The notes: generated from the sequence alone by a model not told the origin. 64,000 bases of DNA from Microdochium bolleyi (GCA_001566295.1 KQ964253.1:248001-312000), one strand, 5' to 3'; counted from the stretch's first letter, positions 42,892 to 54,468 are shown. Translations and numbers: made by a program.

Positions 42892-44670
42892 ATGGTATTA
42901 GTGCCTTTGGATTCGTACGACGTCGTCGTCATCGGCGCCGGTAAGACATATCCTGCCACAGGATGACTCCAAAGCTCGTATTGACCACTTCCTCCAGGCT
43001 GGTTCGGCCTTTCGGCGGCAAAGACATACCTCGAGACACACCCTGCAGAGAATCTGCTCGTGCTCGATGGCGCGTCGAGCTTCGGCGGCTCGTGGGCCGA
43101 GGACCGCCTGTACCCGGGCCTCAAGTCGAACAACCTGTACGGGTCGTACGAGCACCCCGACTTCCCCATGCTCGAGGAGATCTACGGCGTCAAGCCCGGC
43201 CAGCACATCCCCGCGGCCACGCTGCACCGCTACCTGACCGATTTTGCCCGGCACTTTGGCATCCTCGAGCGCACCAAGCTCAGCACCAAGGTTGTGCACG
43301 CCAGCCAGGACGCCAAGGACGAGTGGGACCTGACGATCCGCGGCAAGAACGACGCCGACGGCAAGGAGACCACGATCCACACGCGGCGGCTCATCGTCGC
43401 GACCGGCCTCACCTCGGAGCCCAACCTGCCCGTGTACGCCGGCGAGGACAACTTCACGGGCACCAAATTCCACGCCAAGGACTTTGCTGTGCAAGGCGGC
43501 ACCGTTGAGACGGCCAAGCGCGTCGTCATTGTCGGCTGCGGCAAGTCGGCGTACGACTGCGCATACGCGTACGCCACGGCTCCCGGCAACACCACACACG
43601 TCGACCTGCTCGTGCGGCCTGGTGGCCAGGGCCCCGTGTGGCTCGTGCCCCCCTATGTGACGCCGTTCAAGCGGATGTTGGAGGAGCTGCTGCACACGCG
43701 CGCCCTGACGTGGTTCGCGCCCGCGCCCTGGGGCGACGAGGACGGATACTCTGCGCCGCGCGCGTGGCTGCAGAAGAGCGGGCTCGGACGGCTGCTGTCG
43801 GCCAACTGGTGGGCGACGATGAGCAACGAGGTCATCGAGACGCACGGCTTCGACGACGGCAACCCGGAGCTCTTCAAGCTCAAGCCATGGTACCCATCCT
43901 TCTGGACGGGAAGCGGCGTCGGCATCCACAACTTCGACACCAATCTCTGGGACCTCGTCCGCCAGGGCCGCATCCACGTGCACACGGCCGACATCACCAG
44001 CCTCGAGGGCGGCAGCGTTAACCTCAGCAACGGCAAGGTCCTCGAGGACATTGACGTGCTGTGCTGCGCTACAGGCTGGAAGAAGGACGCGACCTTGACC
44101 TACGACGGCCTCGAGCTGCGCGGCCTCGGCCTGCCCTCCGTCAGCGCCCAGGAACAGGCCACGCTGCGCCAGGCGGCCGACAAAGAAGTCCTCGAGCGCT
44201 TCCCGATCCTCATCAACCAGCCCGTGCTGCGGTACGAGCGCAACCCGGACGCCGAGCCTCTCCGGTACTACCGCTTCATCGTGCCCGCGTCGCAGGTGAG
44301 CAAGCGCAACATCGCGTTCGCGGGCATGGTCAGCACCGTGAGCACGGCCAACTTTGCCAACGCGCAGGCGCTCTGGATCTCGGCCTTCTTCGACGGCAAG
44401 CTGGTGCGCGAGCCCAAGAGCCAGGAGGAAGTCCTCAAGGAGGTGTACCTGCACACACAGTTCGTCAAGTGGCGCTACCCCTGCGGCTACGGCGACAGCC
44501 TGCCCGACTTCGCGTTCGAGTCGCTGCCGTACATCGACCTGCTGCTCAACGACGTCGGCGTCAAGAACCATCGAAAGCAGACGCAGATCTCGGAGCTGCT
44601 CGAGCCGTACAAGCCCAAGGACTACCAGGGCCTGACGGCCGAGTGGCTCGCCCTGCAGGGGAGGCAGTAG
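42892..44670 (+). CDS. Flavin-containing monooxygenase (FMO-type)
   Basis: Two exons, 42892-42940 and 42998-44670, give 573 residues. Splicing (57-bp intron, GTAAGA...CAG) completes the FAD site: YDVVVIGAG joined to WFGLSAAKTYL (G-A-G-W-F-G). The FMO fingerprint F-x-G-x-x-x-H is FTGTKFHAKDF (about residue 170), and the NADPH site is VVIVGCGKSAYDCAYAYA (about residue 190). GGSWAEDRLYPGLKSNN is typical of fungal FMO-like proteins. Such enzymes oxygenate nitrogen or sulfur centres or do Baeyer-Villiger reactions. In this cluster it may act on the amine substrate, for example N-oxidation of a methylated amine, or on an aryl ketone; both are guesses. It converges on the FAD-linked oxidase. Confidence 0.85.
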
Positions 44671-45699
44671 ATGTAGATTGTGTATCTAGTTCTTAACGTC
44701 ATGTTTTTTTCAATCTCGTAAAATGGTCGTCTTACATTATTCTCGTTTGTTTGAAGATGTGCTGAGACATAGATCGCTGGCGCAACGTACTGTATTATCG
44801 TTTTCCAACGGTAGCTGGACATCGACTTGTGTGATATGAGCGCTTCGTGTAAGAACTATGCGTCCCCCATTCCGCAATCATGGACTGGCCATGGACTTTG
44901 TAGACGCAATGTCCAGCCCTCGCATCTCACCCTCGGTCAAGAACCACCAGCACATAAAGGGAGGCTTCGATCGTCTAGAATCATCTCCTTGGCCGCGGTG
45001 AATTGTCAGCTTGCAGGCACAACCTCTATTCATGAAATAAGTATTTGGGACTGTCCGTACAAGCTCTTTCCAACTGTATACCAAGTTCGAAATCAATTTT
45101 CGATTAAACATCCAAATTTCCACAAAAATGAAATTACTACAACTTTGCAAAATGACCAAAAAATCAACTGACATGGGAAAAGGTCAAGGGAAGCCTACGA
45201 GAAATTGAATAGCCCTGCGAGCGACCTTTTGCATGATTTTCCATCGTCAATCAATTAAGAATTATGACAGAGACTGTAGGGCTGGCGATGCTGAAGCTCG
45301 GATTAATATTCGTCCTGTCATCCCCTCTGCCTATACTCGGTTTCCCTTCACAACCACTGTACTCATAATGGCCTTCCTTCATACTCGACAAAGTGCCGTG
45401 GCTCCTCAGACATGTTTACCCACTTAGATATCTTGGTCCAATAGCAAGATAACGAAAGCCATTTTACATCGCTCGGTCAGGGGCTAGTACCGACACTTCA
45501 CGTTGACGGCTCGTTATCAAGCACACCATACTTCATACTACACGCAAGGGCAGATATCGAGCCAATGCAGATAATCAACAAACTCGGCCTCTGATTTGAA
45601 TTACAACGCTAACACGTATTCTTTTGCAGCTAGGCTAACCAATGACTTCGCAATGACGAAGCTCAAGCGATACACAACACTGGGCCCAACCACACAGCC
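44671..45699. other. AT-rich convergent 3' gap, no gene seen
   Basis: About 1 kb, clearly richer in A+T than the rest of the cluster, between two convergent genes. No coding frame, no repeat recognised, and no GTTCCG hexamer. Confidence 0.55.
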
Positions 45700-47181
45700 T
45701 CACAGCAGGGCCTTGTTCTCCATGCGCTGGATCTTCTCGTGCGTCTCGATGAACTTCTTGTAGTTGGGGAACAGGCCCTTGGGGTCCCACTTCTCCCTGA
45801 TCTTGAGGAACTTGGCGAGCGCGGTGTCGCTCATGACGCGGCCGTTGGCCTCGTCGTTGGTGACGTCGTAGTCGGCGACGTAGGTGCCCGCGGCGACGGG
45901 CAGGGTGGCCCTGTACCGGTCGCGCATGGGCTGGTAGATGCCCGGCTCGAGGCTGGGGTCAGTCCACTGGGTGATGGTGGAGATGTAGTACTGCTGCGGG
46001 ATGGAGACGGCCGAGTCCTCCTCGTCGGCCTCGATGTCGCAGGTGCAGATGAAGACGACGCTCGTGCGCGTGGGCAGCTCGGTCAGCGCGGGTTTGCACT
46101 TCTCGAGCAGCTTCGGCAGCGGCGCCTTGGGGTCCGACAGGATCGACAGGATCGACCACCGCTTGTCGCCGCCGAGCCCGATGAAGCCGCGCTTGGTGCG
46201 GAAGATGCGCTGGAACGACGTCTTGGTCACGGGCTTCATCTCGACCATGGCGTCCTTGATCTCTTCGGGCATGTCGCGGTCGTACGCGGACAGCATGATG
46301 CGCGCCTGCGCCTGCGTGTCGGCGTAGCACAGCAGCGACAGCGACATGTGCAGCGTCTTGTCCTCGGGGACGGCGTCGCCGGTGCACAGGGGATCGTACT
46401 TGTCCGGGTAGTAGATGGTCATGTTGATGTCGGTGCCGTACTTGGGCGTCTCATCACCCTTGGTAAGCGCCCACGTCATGAGCTGCTCGTACTTGTCACC
46501 GACGACAAAGGTGAAGTTGCGCTCCCACAGCGTCGAGGCCTCGATGGTGCGGCCCCAGAAGCGCGATACGACGCCGAAGAAGCCGAGCCCGCTGCCGCGC
46601 GCGGCCCAGAAGAGGTCCGAGTTCTCGGTCCGGCTGGCGATGAGCACGCGGCCATCGGGCACCACGATCTCCATCTTGGTGATCCACGACTGCGCGGTGG
46701 CGCCCCAGCCGCGGACGAACCAGCCCTGGCCGCCCGCGAGGAGGAACCCACCCGCGCCGACAGTGGGCGCGTGGCCGTGCGGGAAGAACCGCTTGATCTC
46801 CTTGAGCTTGCCGGCGACCTCCTCGACGCGGACCGAGGGCCCAAATGTGATCTCGCGCGTGGCCGTATCGTACTCGATGCCGCGGTTGAGGTTGATGGTG
46901 TCGATCATGATGCCGTCCTGCACGAGCGCGCCGAGGCCAAAGATGTGGCCCGAGCTGCGGATGCCGATGTGCACGCCCAGCGACGCGGCCCTCTTGAGCG
47001 CGACAGCGACATCTTGCGGCGTCCGGGGCAGATGGATCTCCTGCGGGTAGCGGTCGGGCGTCGCGGAGCTGGGGTTCATTCGCCGGCAGCGCTCGTAGTC
47101 GAGCGTGCCCCGGACCAGCACGGAGGCGCCATACTCGGGCTTGGTCGAGTAGGCCTGTGGCTGTGTTGAGGAGGCGGCCAT
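45700..47181 (-). CDS. FAD-linked oxidoreductase (VAO/BBE-like, PCMH-type FAD domain)
   Basis: One exon, 493 residues from ATG 47181; a longer frame upstream is not protein-like. The FAD-binding PCMH domain fills the first half: VHIGIRSSGHIFGLGALVQD, where the His of SSGH is the usual 8-alpha FAD attachment site, then LAGGQGWFVRGWG and WAARGSGLGFFGVV. The berberine-bridge-type C-terminus ends in REKWDPKGLFPNYKKF. The second (Cys) attachment site of bicovalent BBE enzymes is not seen. There is no signal peptide, unlike secreted BBE-like oxidases, so it probably works inside the cell on an aryl alcohol, hydroxy acid or phenol. It is divergent from the decarboxylase gene and shares its promoter. 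Confidence 0.87.
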   Translation of the reverse strand: MAASSTQPQAYSTKPEYGASVLVRGTLDYERCRRMNPSSATPDRYPQEIHLPRTPQDVAVALKRAASLGVHIGIRSSGHIFGLGALVQDGIMIDTINLNRGIEYDTATREITFGPSVRVEEVAGKLKEIKRFFPHGHAPTVGAGGFLLAGGQGWFVRGWGATAQSWITKMEIVVPDGRVLIASRTENSDLFWAARGSGLGFFGVVSRFWGRTIEASTLWERNFTFVVGDKYEQLMTWALTKGDETPKYGTDINMTIYYPDKYDPLCTGDAVPEDKTLHMSLSLLCYADTQAQARIMLSAYDRDMPEEIKDAMVEMKPVTKTSFQRIFRTKRGFIGLGGDKRWSILSILSDPKAPLPKLLEKCKPALTELPTRTSVVFICTCDIEADEEDSAVSIPQQYYISTITQWTDPSLEPGIYQPMRDRYRATLPVAAGTYVADYDVTNDEANGRVMSDTALAKFLKIREKWDPKGLFPNYKKFIETHEKIQRMENKALL

Positions 47182-47753
47182 GGTGATGGAGATGTGGGAG
47201 CAGACACGATGAGGCTGTGTCGGTCGGGTCTGTCTGGGCAGCAGGCCAATGTGCTGCAGCTGGTCTGAGTTTCTGAGACGATTGCAATACGGCAGCTCCA
47301 GCCCAGCCGCAGGTCGTCTTGATATTCGTCGCCTCCAGCTGCCCCTTTGCCTACACGCACCCATGCACCGCTCACCTCCTGTTGGGATTTCCTGGGAGCC
47401 CCGGGGCAGGTTCGGCCAGGCCCCCCCGGCCGCCTTCCCAAAGCATCCAGGCCGGCCAATTGAGCTCCATTCCGGCCGTTCCGACGACCGTTCCGGAGCC
47501 CCGGGAAGCCAATCACGGCCAGGTGGGGCTCCCGCCTCGGCACAGCACCCTGCGACGGGGGGGACGCTCCGCGTGTCTCCGTCAGGGCCACGAGATATAG
47601 TTGGCGGGGGCACTGCTGTTGTGATCGGTATCGTATGATGGTGAAGAGATATCTCAGTGTTTGACATAGTTGTGCCCAGGAAAAGCAAGTCTCAGTCGTC
47701 CAATCGATTGCCACCCGTTACGTTGAGCGGCAGAACCACAGACACCAGCAATC
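47182..47753. promoter_or_regulatory. Divergent promoter of FAD-linked oxidase and ThDP decarboxylase
   Basis: Two direct GTTCCG copies start 12 bases apart (47478 and 47490), with further TCCGG/CCGG elements around them, near the middle of the region. Confidence 0.6.
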
Positions 47754-49646
47754 ATGCAAGTCGGACCCTTCTCTCAGTCTGGTATCTCCTTCTTCTAACA
47801 ACCTCGCAGGGGCAGTGAAGCCACCAAGGGCAGGTACTCGACATCGTCGGCCTTCTTCGAGTCTCTGGCTCAGGCCGGCGTCAGCTATGTCTTTGTCAAC
47901 CTCGGCTCCGACCACCCGGCCATCATGGAGGCCCTAGCCGGTGAGACGCGGCGCAGCACCGGCGGGCCCTCCAAGTTCCCCAAGGTCATCACCGTCCCGC
48001 ACGAGTTCGTCGCCCTCTCCATGGCCGACGGCTTCGCCCGCCTCACGGGAAAGCCCCAGTGCGTGCTCGTCCACGTCGACGTGGGCACGCAGGGGCTCGG
48101 CTGCGCCATGCACAACTCATCCATCGCGCGGTCCCCCGTGCTCGTCTTCGCCGGCCTGTCACCGTACACGCTCGAGGGCGAGCTCCGCGGCAGCCGCACA
48201 GAGTACATCCACTGGCTGCAGGACGTACCAGACCAGAAGGCTATCGTGGCGCAGTACTGCCGGTTCGCGGGTGAGTTCAAGACGGGCAAGAACGTCAAGC
48301 AGATGGTCAACCGCGCGCTGCAGCTCGCCACGAGCGACCCCAAGGGCCCCGCGTACCTGATGGGCGCCCGCGAGGTCATGGAGGAGGAGATTGACGAGTA
48401 CGACATCGACCAGGAGGTCTGGCACGGTATCGAGCCCGCCGGCCTGTCCCCCGCGGGCGTTGAGAACATTGTGAGCACGCTCGTGCAGGCCGAGCGCCCG
48501 GTCATCATCGTCGGCTACACGGGCCGCAACCACGCCACGGTGCCGCTGCTCGTGCAGCTCGCCAACGCGGTGCCCGGTGTCCGCGTCATCGACGCGCTGG
48601 GCAGCGACCTGTGCTTCCCCTTCAGCCACCGCGCGTACATTGGCGTGCGCATCGGCAAACACGCCGCCATCTCGGCCGCCGACGCGATCCTCGTCATCGA
48701 CTGCGACGTGCCATGGATCCCGACGCAGTGCCCGCTCGCCAAGGGCGTCAAGATCATCGAGGTCGGCGTCGACCCGCTCAAGCAAAACATGCCCCTGCAC
48801 TACATCCCCGCGTCGCACCGGTACAAGGCCGACGCGGGCGTCGCGCTGCAGCAGCTGAACGACTTCCTCTCGAGCAAGCACCCGGCCCTTGTGCAGCAGG
48901 AGCCGTACGCCGCGCGCTGGGCCGCGCTCGAGCAGACCCGCGCCGAGGAGATCGCGGCCGCCGACAGACTCGCCGCGCCGCCCTCGAGCCCGGACACCGA
49001 CGCCGCGAGCACGTCATACCTGTGCTCGCAGCTGCGGAAGACGTGCCCGGACAACACGATCTGGTGTATCGAGGCCGTGTCCAACGCCATGTTCGTGTAC
49101 GATCAGCTCCGTGTCGACAAGCCGGGCCACCTGGTCAACGGCGGCGGCGGCGGCCTCGGCTGGTCCGGCGGCGGCACGCTCGGCGTCAAGCTCGCGTCCG
49201 ACTACCTCGCCAACGGGGAGTCGCAGATCGGCGCCGAGGGCAAAGGCAGCTTCGTGTGCGAGATTGTCGGCGATGGCACGTACCTCTTCGGCGTGCCGAG
49301 CACGGTGTACTGGGTCGCCCGGCGGTACAAGCTGCCCACGCTGACCATCGTGCTGAGCAACAAGGGCTGGAACGCGCCCCGGATCTCGATGGAGCTGGTG
49401 CACCCCAAGGGCCACGGGTCGCAGGTCAGCAACGAGGACCTCAACATCTCGTTCTCGCCGACGCCTGATTTCTCGGGTATTGCCAAGTCGGCTTCGGGCA
49501 ACACGGCGTACTCGGCTGTCGTGCGGACCGCGAGCGACCTACTGCGGGTGCTGCCCGAGGCGGTGGCTGCGGTGCAGAGTGGTGTGTCTGCGATCATCGA
49601 GGCGAGAGTACACGGCTCGTCGCCGTGGAAGGGAGACGAGGCGTAG
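47754..49646 (+). CDS. Thiamine-diphosphate-dependent enzyme, candidate benzoylformate decarboxylase
   Basis: The main exon runs to 49646 and encodes about 610 residues. Coding sequence extends upstream of the first internal ATG (47925), to SSAFFESLAQAGVSYVFVNL, so a short first exon is needed. ATG 47754 is the best start, but no splice pair is ideal (intron of 39 to 69 bp, weak sites), so the first 10-20 residues are uncertain. The cofactor-activating Glu is in TVPHEFVALSMADGFARLTG. The ThDP/metal motif runs from GDGTYLFG to SNKGWN. The family includes acetolactate synthase and benzoylformate decarboxylase. With an ALDH and a 2-hydroxyacid dehydrogenase in the cluster, a 2-oxo-aryl-acid decarboxylase is the best inference. 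Confidence 0.85.
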
Positions 49647-49970
49647 TGGGTGGTGATAGAAGTCGAATCTGTATTCACAATGCATCAAAAAGTAAAACCT
49701 AACTCATATTGGCTGATTCATAATTATGATCCTGTGAATGTCTGTACTTCAACATCCTGAAGAGGTCACGGACAAAGGAGGGTGGAGAAATTGCCTCCTC
49801 GGTTGACAGCACGTTGTGTATCATGTTTCACAAAAAGAGATGTGACAAGATCGCTATGGATGTCGCACATGCTCATGGCAACAAGGCAGTCATCTAAGAC
49901 AAAGAGTGCGGATATTGAAGCAGTGGAATCTCGTCCGTCTTCATTGTTCTATATCGATGCCTAAACTCTT
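49647..49970. other. Convergent 3' gap, nothing seen
   Basis: Lies between the decarboxylase and SDR genes, which converge. No GTTCCG hexamer. Confidence 0.5.
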
Positions 49971-50798
49971 CTACGGCTGCTGAGCAAGCTTGTTATCCAG
50001 CGCCATCTGTACATGCAATCCTCCCGTGATGGTGATGTCCGCCGCCGTCGTATAGCTCGACGCATCGCTGAGGAAGTACAGGGCCGCCCCAAGAAGGTCA
50101 TCCCGTGTCCCGATCCGCTTCAGCGGCGGCGCGTCGCTCATGAGCGACACCATGGCCGGGATTTTGTTGCGCACCTCCTGCGTCATCTCGGTGTCGATGA
50201 ACCCGGGCGAGATCGAGTTGACACGGATGTTGTCCGCGGCCAGCTCGACGGCCAGCGCCTGCGAGAGCATCTTGACGGCGCCCTTGGACGCGCTGTACGC
50301 CGACATGCGGTGCTGCGGCAGCACCGTGTGCGAGGTGATGGACGCGATGAGGATGATGCTGCCGCCCGTCTTCTGCTTGCGCATCTGCTCGGCGACGAGC
50401 TGCGCCGAGAAGTAGCTGCCCGTGACGTTGACGTCTTGCAGCTTGCGGCACTCGGCCCACGTCGTCGCGGTGAAGGCCTTCTCGAGGGCGATGCCGGCGC
50501 AGGTGATGAGGCCGTGCACGATGCCGCCCAGGTTCTGGAACGCCTGCTGGAACGCGGCCGTGAGCCCTTGTTCATCGGTGACGTCGGCCTGCACGTAGCT
50601 GAGCTTGACGTTGAACTGCTTTGACAGAGCGGCGTAGTCAGTGCTTGGATTGGCCTGCATGTCGAGGGCGACGACGTTGGCGCCGCTCTGGGCGAGGGCG
50701 TGCACCATCCCTAGGCCGATGCCCTGGGCACCGCCCGTGACGATGTAGTTGCGCCCGCTAATGTCGAAGAGCTTCTGAACGCTTGCGAATTGTGCCAT
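49971..50798 (-). CDS. Short-chain dehydrogenase/reductase (SDR)
   Basis: A 275-residue classical SDR, one exon, starting at ATG 50798. The nucleotide site is VTGGAQGIG (residues 20-28), followed by ALDMQ, whose Asp suggests NAD(H). The adenine-pocket block is QADVTDEQG, and ITCAGIA stands for NNAG. The catalytic Ser is in IILIASITSH, and Tyr/Lys in YSASKGAVK (about residue 165). The end DITITGGLHVQMAL is typical of the mannitol/sorbitol-dehydrogenase-like group. It is divergent from the FAD monooxygenase gene with a shared promoter. It may oxidise an aryl alcohol or reduce an aldehyde of the pathway; the substrate cannot be read from the sequence. Confidence 0.9.
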   Translation of the reverse strand: MAQFASVQKLFDISGRNYIVTGGAQGIGLGMVHALAQSGANVVALDMQANPSTDYAALSKQFNVKLSYVQADVTDEQGLTAAFQQAFQNLGGIVHGLITCAGIALEKAFTATTWAECRKLQDVNVTGSYFSAQLVAEQMRKQKTGGSIILIASITSHTVLPQHRMSAYSASKGAVKMLSQALAVELAADNIRVNSISPGFIDTEMTQEVRNKIPAMVSLMSDAPPLKRIGTRDDLLGAALYFLSDASSYTTAADITITGGLHVQMALDNKLAQQP

Positions 50799-51436
50799 GG
50801 TGACGATGGGGTGTGTGTAAGTGATTTTTGGCGGGAAGGTGCTGATGCTTCTGCTTGACTCTGAGAATGCGAGAGACGCCCAAGTCGTATAGGCGAATGA
50901 TGAAACTCTGTTAACGCGGTACATTCGACATGCGAATCATTCTAGTAGGCTCGTCTTCTTTCGCGACATCACAACTGCCGACGCGAACAGAGTGCAGTCG
51001 CCGGAAGCCCCTCCACGATCGAGCCTCCGTGTTCCGATCCGTCCCCACGGAGCCTCCGGAACGACCCACCAGAGCCCTCCGTCCAAGGGGTCCTCCTTTC
51101 CGCAACCACTTCCCCCAGCCTCCCCCGCATAGTCGCGGCGGCAAAGTTGGGGAAATCGGAGAGGGCGAGGGGCACTCTAGAGGGACGCGGGCTCTCGAGG
51201 CCCCCACGAGATCCTCGCCCTGTCTCGGGCCGAGCACTGGATTGTGCTCGCGTGTACGTCGGGAAACTCGCGCCCAGAGCGTCTCCAAATCTCCAAGTGT
51301 CGATAACCTCATGTAGATGTTAAGGCGGCCGCTGCAGCGAAGTTTTGAAATCGTCATCAAGCTGTCTCTCATAGGCTCCCAAGTCACACACCTGCTCGCA
51401 CCCACACACCAGCCAGACCTAAACATCAGACACACA
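50799..51436. promoter_or_regulatory. Divergent promoter of the SDR and FAD monooxygenase genes
   Basis: Contains GTTCCG at 51031 and its complement CGGAAC at 51057, enclosing the everted element TCCG-6 bases-CGGA (51038-51051). Confidence 0.6.
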
Positions 51437-52827
51437 ATGGCGACACACCCAGACTTCAAGACGCTCGACATCGCCATTGTCGGCGGCGGCATCGGCGGCC
51501 TCGCGGCAGCCGTGTCGCTCCGCCGGCAGGGCCACAGCGTCACCATCTACGAGCGGGCTGATTTCGTTGGCGAGGTCGGCGCCTCGATATCGTGCGCGGC
51601 CAACGGCACGCGGTGGCTCGAGGAGTGGAAGGTCAACATCCCGATGGGCGACCCCGTCGTGCTCAAGAACCTCATCAGCCGCGACTGGAAGACGGGCGAG
51701 CCCATCAACGTCTACTCGCTCGCCGACTACAAGGAGCGCTGGGGCTACGTCTACAACATGTTCCACCGGCAGTACATGCACCGCATGCTGATGGACAGCG
51801 CCGTCGGCGACCATGGCGAGGGCCCGCCCGCCAAGCTCATCCACAACCACAAGTGCTCCGACGCGAACCTAGAGACGGGCGAGATCACGTTCGAGAACGG
51901 CGTCAAGGCCAAGCACGACGTCATCATCGGCGCCGACGGCATCGGCTCGGCCATGCGCACCATCATGGGCATCACCGCCGACCGCCGGCCCGCGCCCTGC
52001 ACCTGCTTGCACGCCAACGTCGACGCCGACAAGGTCATTGCCAACGGCCTCGTCAACTACGCCAAGAACGACGCCCTCGAGTACTGGGGCGGCTACGACA
52101 CGCACTACAAGGTCATCCTGTCCCCCTGCAACGGCGGCAAGCTGCTGTCCTACTACTGCTGGTTCCCCCGCGAGGCGTCCGACCTGCAGACCACCAACTG
52201 GCTGCAGAAGGCCACCGTCGAGGAGCTGCTCGCCCCGTACCCGGACCTCGACCGCAGCGTCTTCAAGCACCTCGAGATCGGCTACGAGGTCCGCCCCTGG
52301 CGCATCTGGATCCACAAGCCCTACCCCTTCTGGTCCAAGGGCGTCGCCACCCTCATGGGCGACGCCGCGCACCCCATGATGCCCGACCAGAGCCAGGGCG
52401 CGTGCCAGTCGCTCGAGGACGCGGCCGGGCTCGGCCTCGTGTTCAGCCGGAAGAACTTCAACGGCGATATCCGCCAGGCGCTCAAGGTGTACGAGGAGGT
52501 CCGTAAGCCCCGCGCCACAAAGGTCCAGGCCGCCTCCGAGCGGGCGCGCGAGAACCTCAACGAGCGCATCGGTTTCTCGAGCAACACGGACAGCAAGCTG
52601 TACAAGGTCGCTGGCGAGGACGACAAACTGACCATTGAGGAGATGAACCTGTAAGTTGCTGGATACGAGCGTCCTTCGGAATAAATTTAAGCTGACCATT
52701 TTTGCACAGGTATGACATGCACCAGCACGTCGCCGAGGTATATGCTCGCACAAGAGGCAGCCCACAGGCCGAGACAGGATTCACCAGAGGTCTGCCCAAC
52801 GGCAGAACGGCCATTGCGGCGCACTAG
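51437..52827 (+). CDS. FAD-dependent aromatic monooxygenase (3-hydroxybenzoate 6-hydroxylase / salicylate hydroxylase type)
   Basis: Two exons, 51437-52650 and 52710-52827, give 443 residues. Class A flavin hydroxylase motifs are complete: IAIVGGGIGGLAAAVSL (FAD), DVIIGADGIGSAMR (D-G motif) and LMGDAAHPMMPDQSQGACQS (G-D motif). The second exon adds LYDMHQHVAEVYARTRGS, a normal end for salicylate-hydroxylase-like enzymes. This family includes salicylate 1-hydroxylase (to catechol) and 3-hydroxybenzoate 6-hydroxylase (to gentisate). No catechol dioxygenase is present, while gentisate dioxygenase is the next gene. Production of gentisate is therefore preferred. This fits gentisate clusters of yeasts, where such a hydroxylase sits with the dioxygenase and the hydrolase. 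Confidence 0.9.
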
Positions 52828-53334
52828 AGATAGCCCATCAGATAAAAGTGTACCATGATTTAGTGTAGCTTGTTGAATGAATTATATATCCATCACACTT
52901 TGTCCGTAGATCGGCTTCTCACATGTGATGTACCAGCGAGTGGTTTGTATTGGTTTAGGTGTCTCGGCTTGTGATATACGCTCAGTTCTATAACTTGAGA
53001 TGTATCCAGACCGTACATGAAAATCCGAGGTAATCTCAGAGTGACTTGTTGTTTGTCTTTATGCACAATTATCAGATTCCGGCAGAGAGTGCGGTCCACT
53101 AGTACAACAAAAATGAGGCAATGGTTAAGAGTCCTGAAATGCGATCTGGGTCGTGTACAGCCTCATTAGCCTTGAAATCTTCGTGCTCACGCTCACCAGC
53201 TTGCGTATAAAACCACCTAGCTTATTTAAATATATCATTTCGTTCATTTCCCACTAAATTCACTACATCGAGTACGCGTGTCTAATTGCTAAGCGCTCGC
53301 AAAGTTGCCCGCCCCTTCCTCCCATGCAATTCCT
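52828..53334. other. Convergent 3' gap, nothing seen
   Basis: AT-rich stretch between the convergent monooxygenase and dioxygenase genes. No GTTCCG hexamer and no gene. Confidence 0.55.
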
Positions 53335-54468
53335 CTACCACACATCGGCGAAGCTCTCCTCGTCCGCGCCCTCGACGCGGTAGAAGCCCAGCGCCTGCAG
53401 CATCGGCTTGTCGTGGAAGCGGTACAGGTAGACCTGCTCGCTGTCGGCAAAGTGCTGGTAGCGGTGCCACGCCGGGACCGAGAAGGTGTCGCCCTTCTTC
53501 CAGTGGATCGTCTGCTCGCCGACGACCGAGTGGCCCGTGCCCTCAATGATGTGATACACGGACGACGCGGTCTCGCGGATCGAGGGGGACGAGGTGTTGG
53601 CATCGAGGCGCTCAGCCAGGGCGCCGATTGTGCGGCCGACTAGTGAGAATGGTCAGTAAGATGCGTCATGGTCGCAGAAGGTGGGGAAAATGGTGCACTC
53701 ACTCTCCCGTCCGTCTTTCCGGAGGTACGGAACAGCCGCCCACGGCCCCTCAGCAGCGGCGAGCTTCGGCTCGACCTGGTCCCAGGGGAACACGATCGGC
53801 GAGTCGTTGACGTCGACGTCCTCGGCCGGGTAACGCGACTTGTCGTAGTGCACGTTGAAGTGGACAGGGAAGTGCACGAACTCGGGCAGGTCGAGGCCGT
53901 CGAGCCAGATGACGGGCTCGTCGTCGCCGCCCTCCTCGCCCGCGCCCTTCTTGCCGTGGTCGTGCCAGTTCCAGGGCGGCGTGACAAGGACGTCACGGGG
54001 CTTCATGGCAACGCGGCGGCCGTGGACCGCCGTGAAGCCGCCCTGGCCCTCGATGATGAAACGCACCGCAAAGGCCGAGTGCCTGTGCGCGGGGGCCGTC
54101 TCGCGGGGCATGACGAGCTGCAGGCCCGCGTAGAGCGTGTCTGTGGTGTAGGGGGCCGCATTCTTGCCCGGGTTGACGAGCATGAGGACGCGGCGCTCGG
54201 CCTGCTCCTCCTTGACGAGGTTGCCTGCGTGGATGAGGTACGGGCGGATCTGGTCGTAGTCCCACTTGAAGGGGATCGTGCTGGGATTGGGCAGGGCCGG
54301 GTTCAGCCGGGCCATCTGCGCCCACAGTGGCGAGACGTTGACACTCTGGAGGGACTTGAGCAGGTCGCTCTGTGTCTTGATGTTGTCGGCCCCGTTGCCC
54401 TGGGCGGGCTGCTGCTTGCCGGCGAGGACGGCGGGCGCCGTGGGCGGGGTCGTTGCTGCTGGTGCCAT
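53335..54468 (-). CDS. Gentisate 1,2-dioxygenase
   Basis: Two exons on the minus strand, 54468-53703 and 53639-53335, give 356 residues, the size of known gentisate dioxygenases. The 63-bp intron (GTGAGT...TAG) joins RKDGRE to IGRTIGALAERLDA. It is a double-cupin protein. The first cupin has APAHRHSAFAVRFIIEG, with the His-x-His iron ligands, and TPPWNWHDHG with the third His. The second cupin has SVPAWHRYQHF and VYLYRFHDKPMLQALGFYR. The enzyme opens the gentisate ring with O2 and Fe(II) to give maleylpyruvate. It is divergent from the FAH-type hydrolase, its natural downstream partner. The family call is strong. Confidence 0.93.

Noticed and set aside
45739..47169. A 476-codon plus-strand frame over the FAD-linked oxidase
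   Set aside because: Composition typical of an antisense shadow; the minus strand encodes a complete PCMH/FAD protein.
51437..52827. Salicylate to catechol route
   Set aside because: Not excluded by the monooxygenase itself, but no catechol dioxygenase or muconate enzyme is present, whereas gentisate dioxygenase is adjacent.
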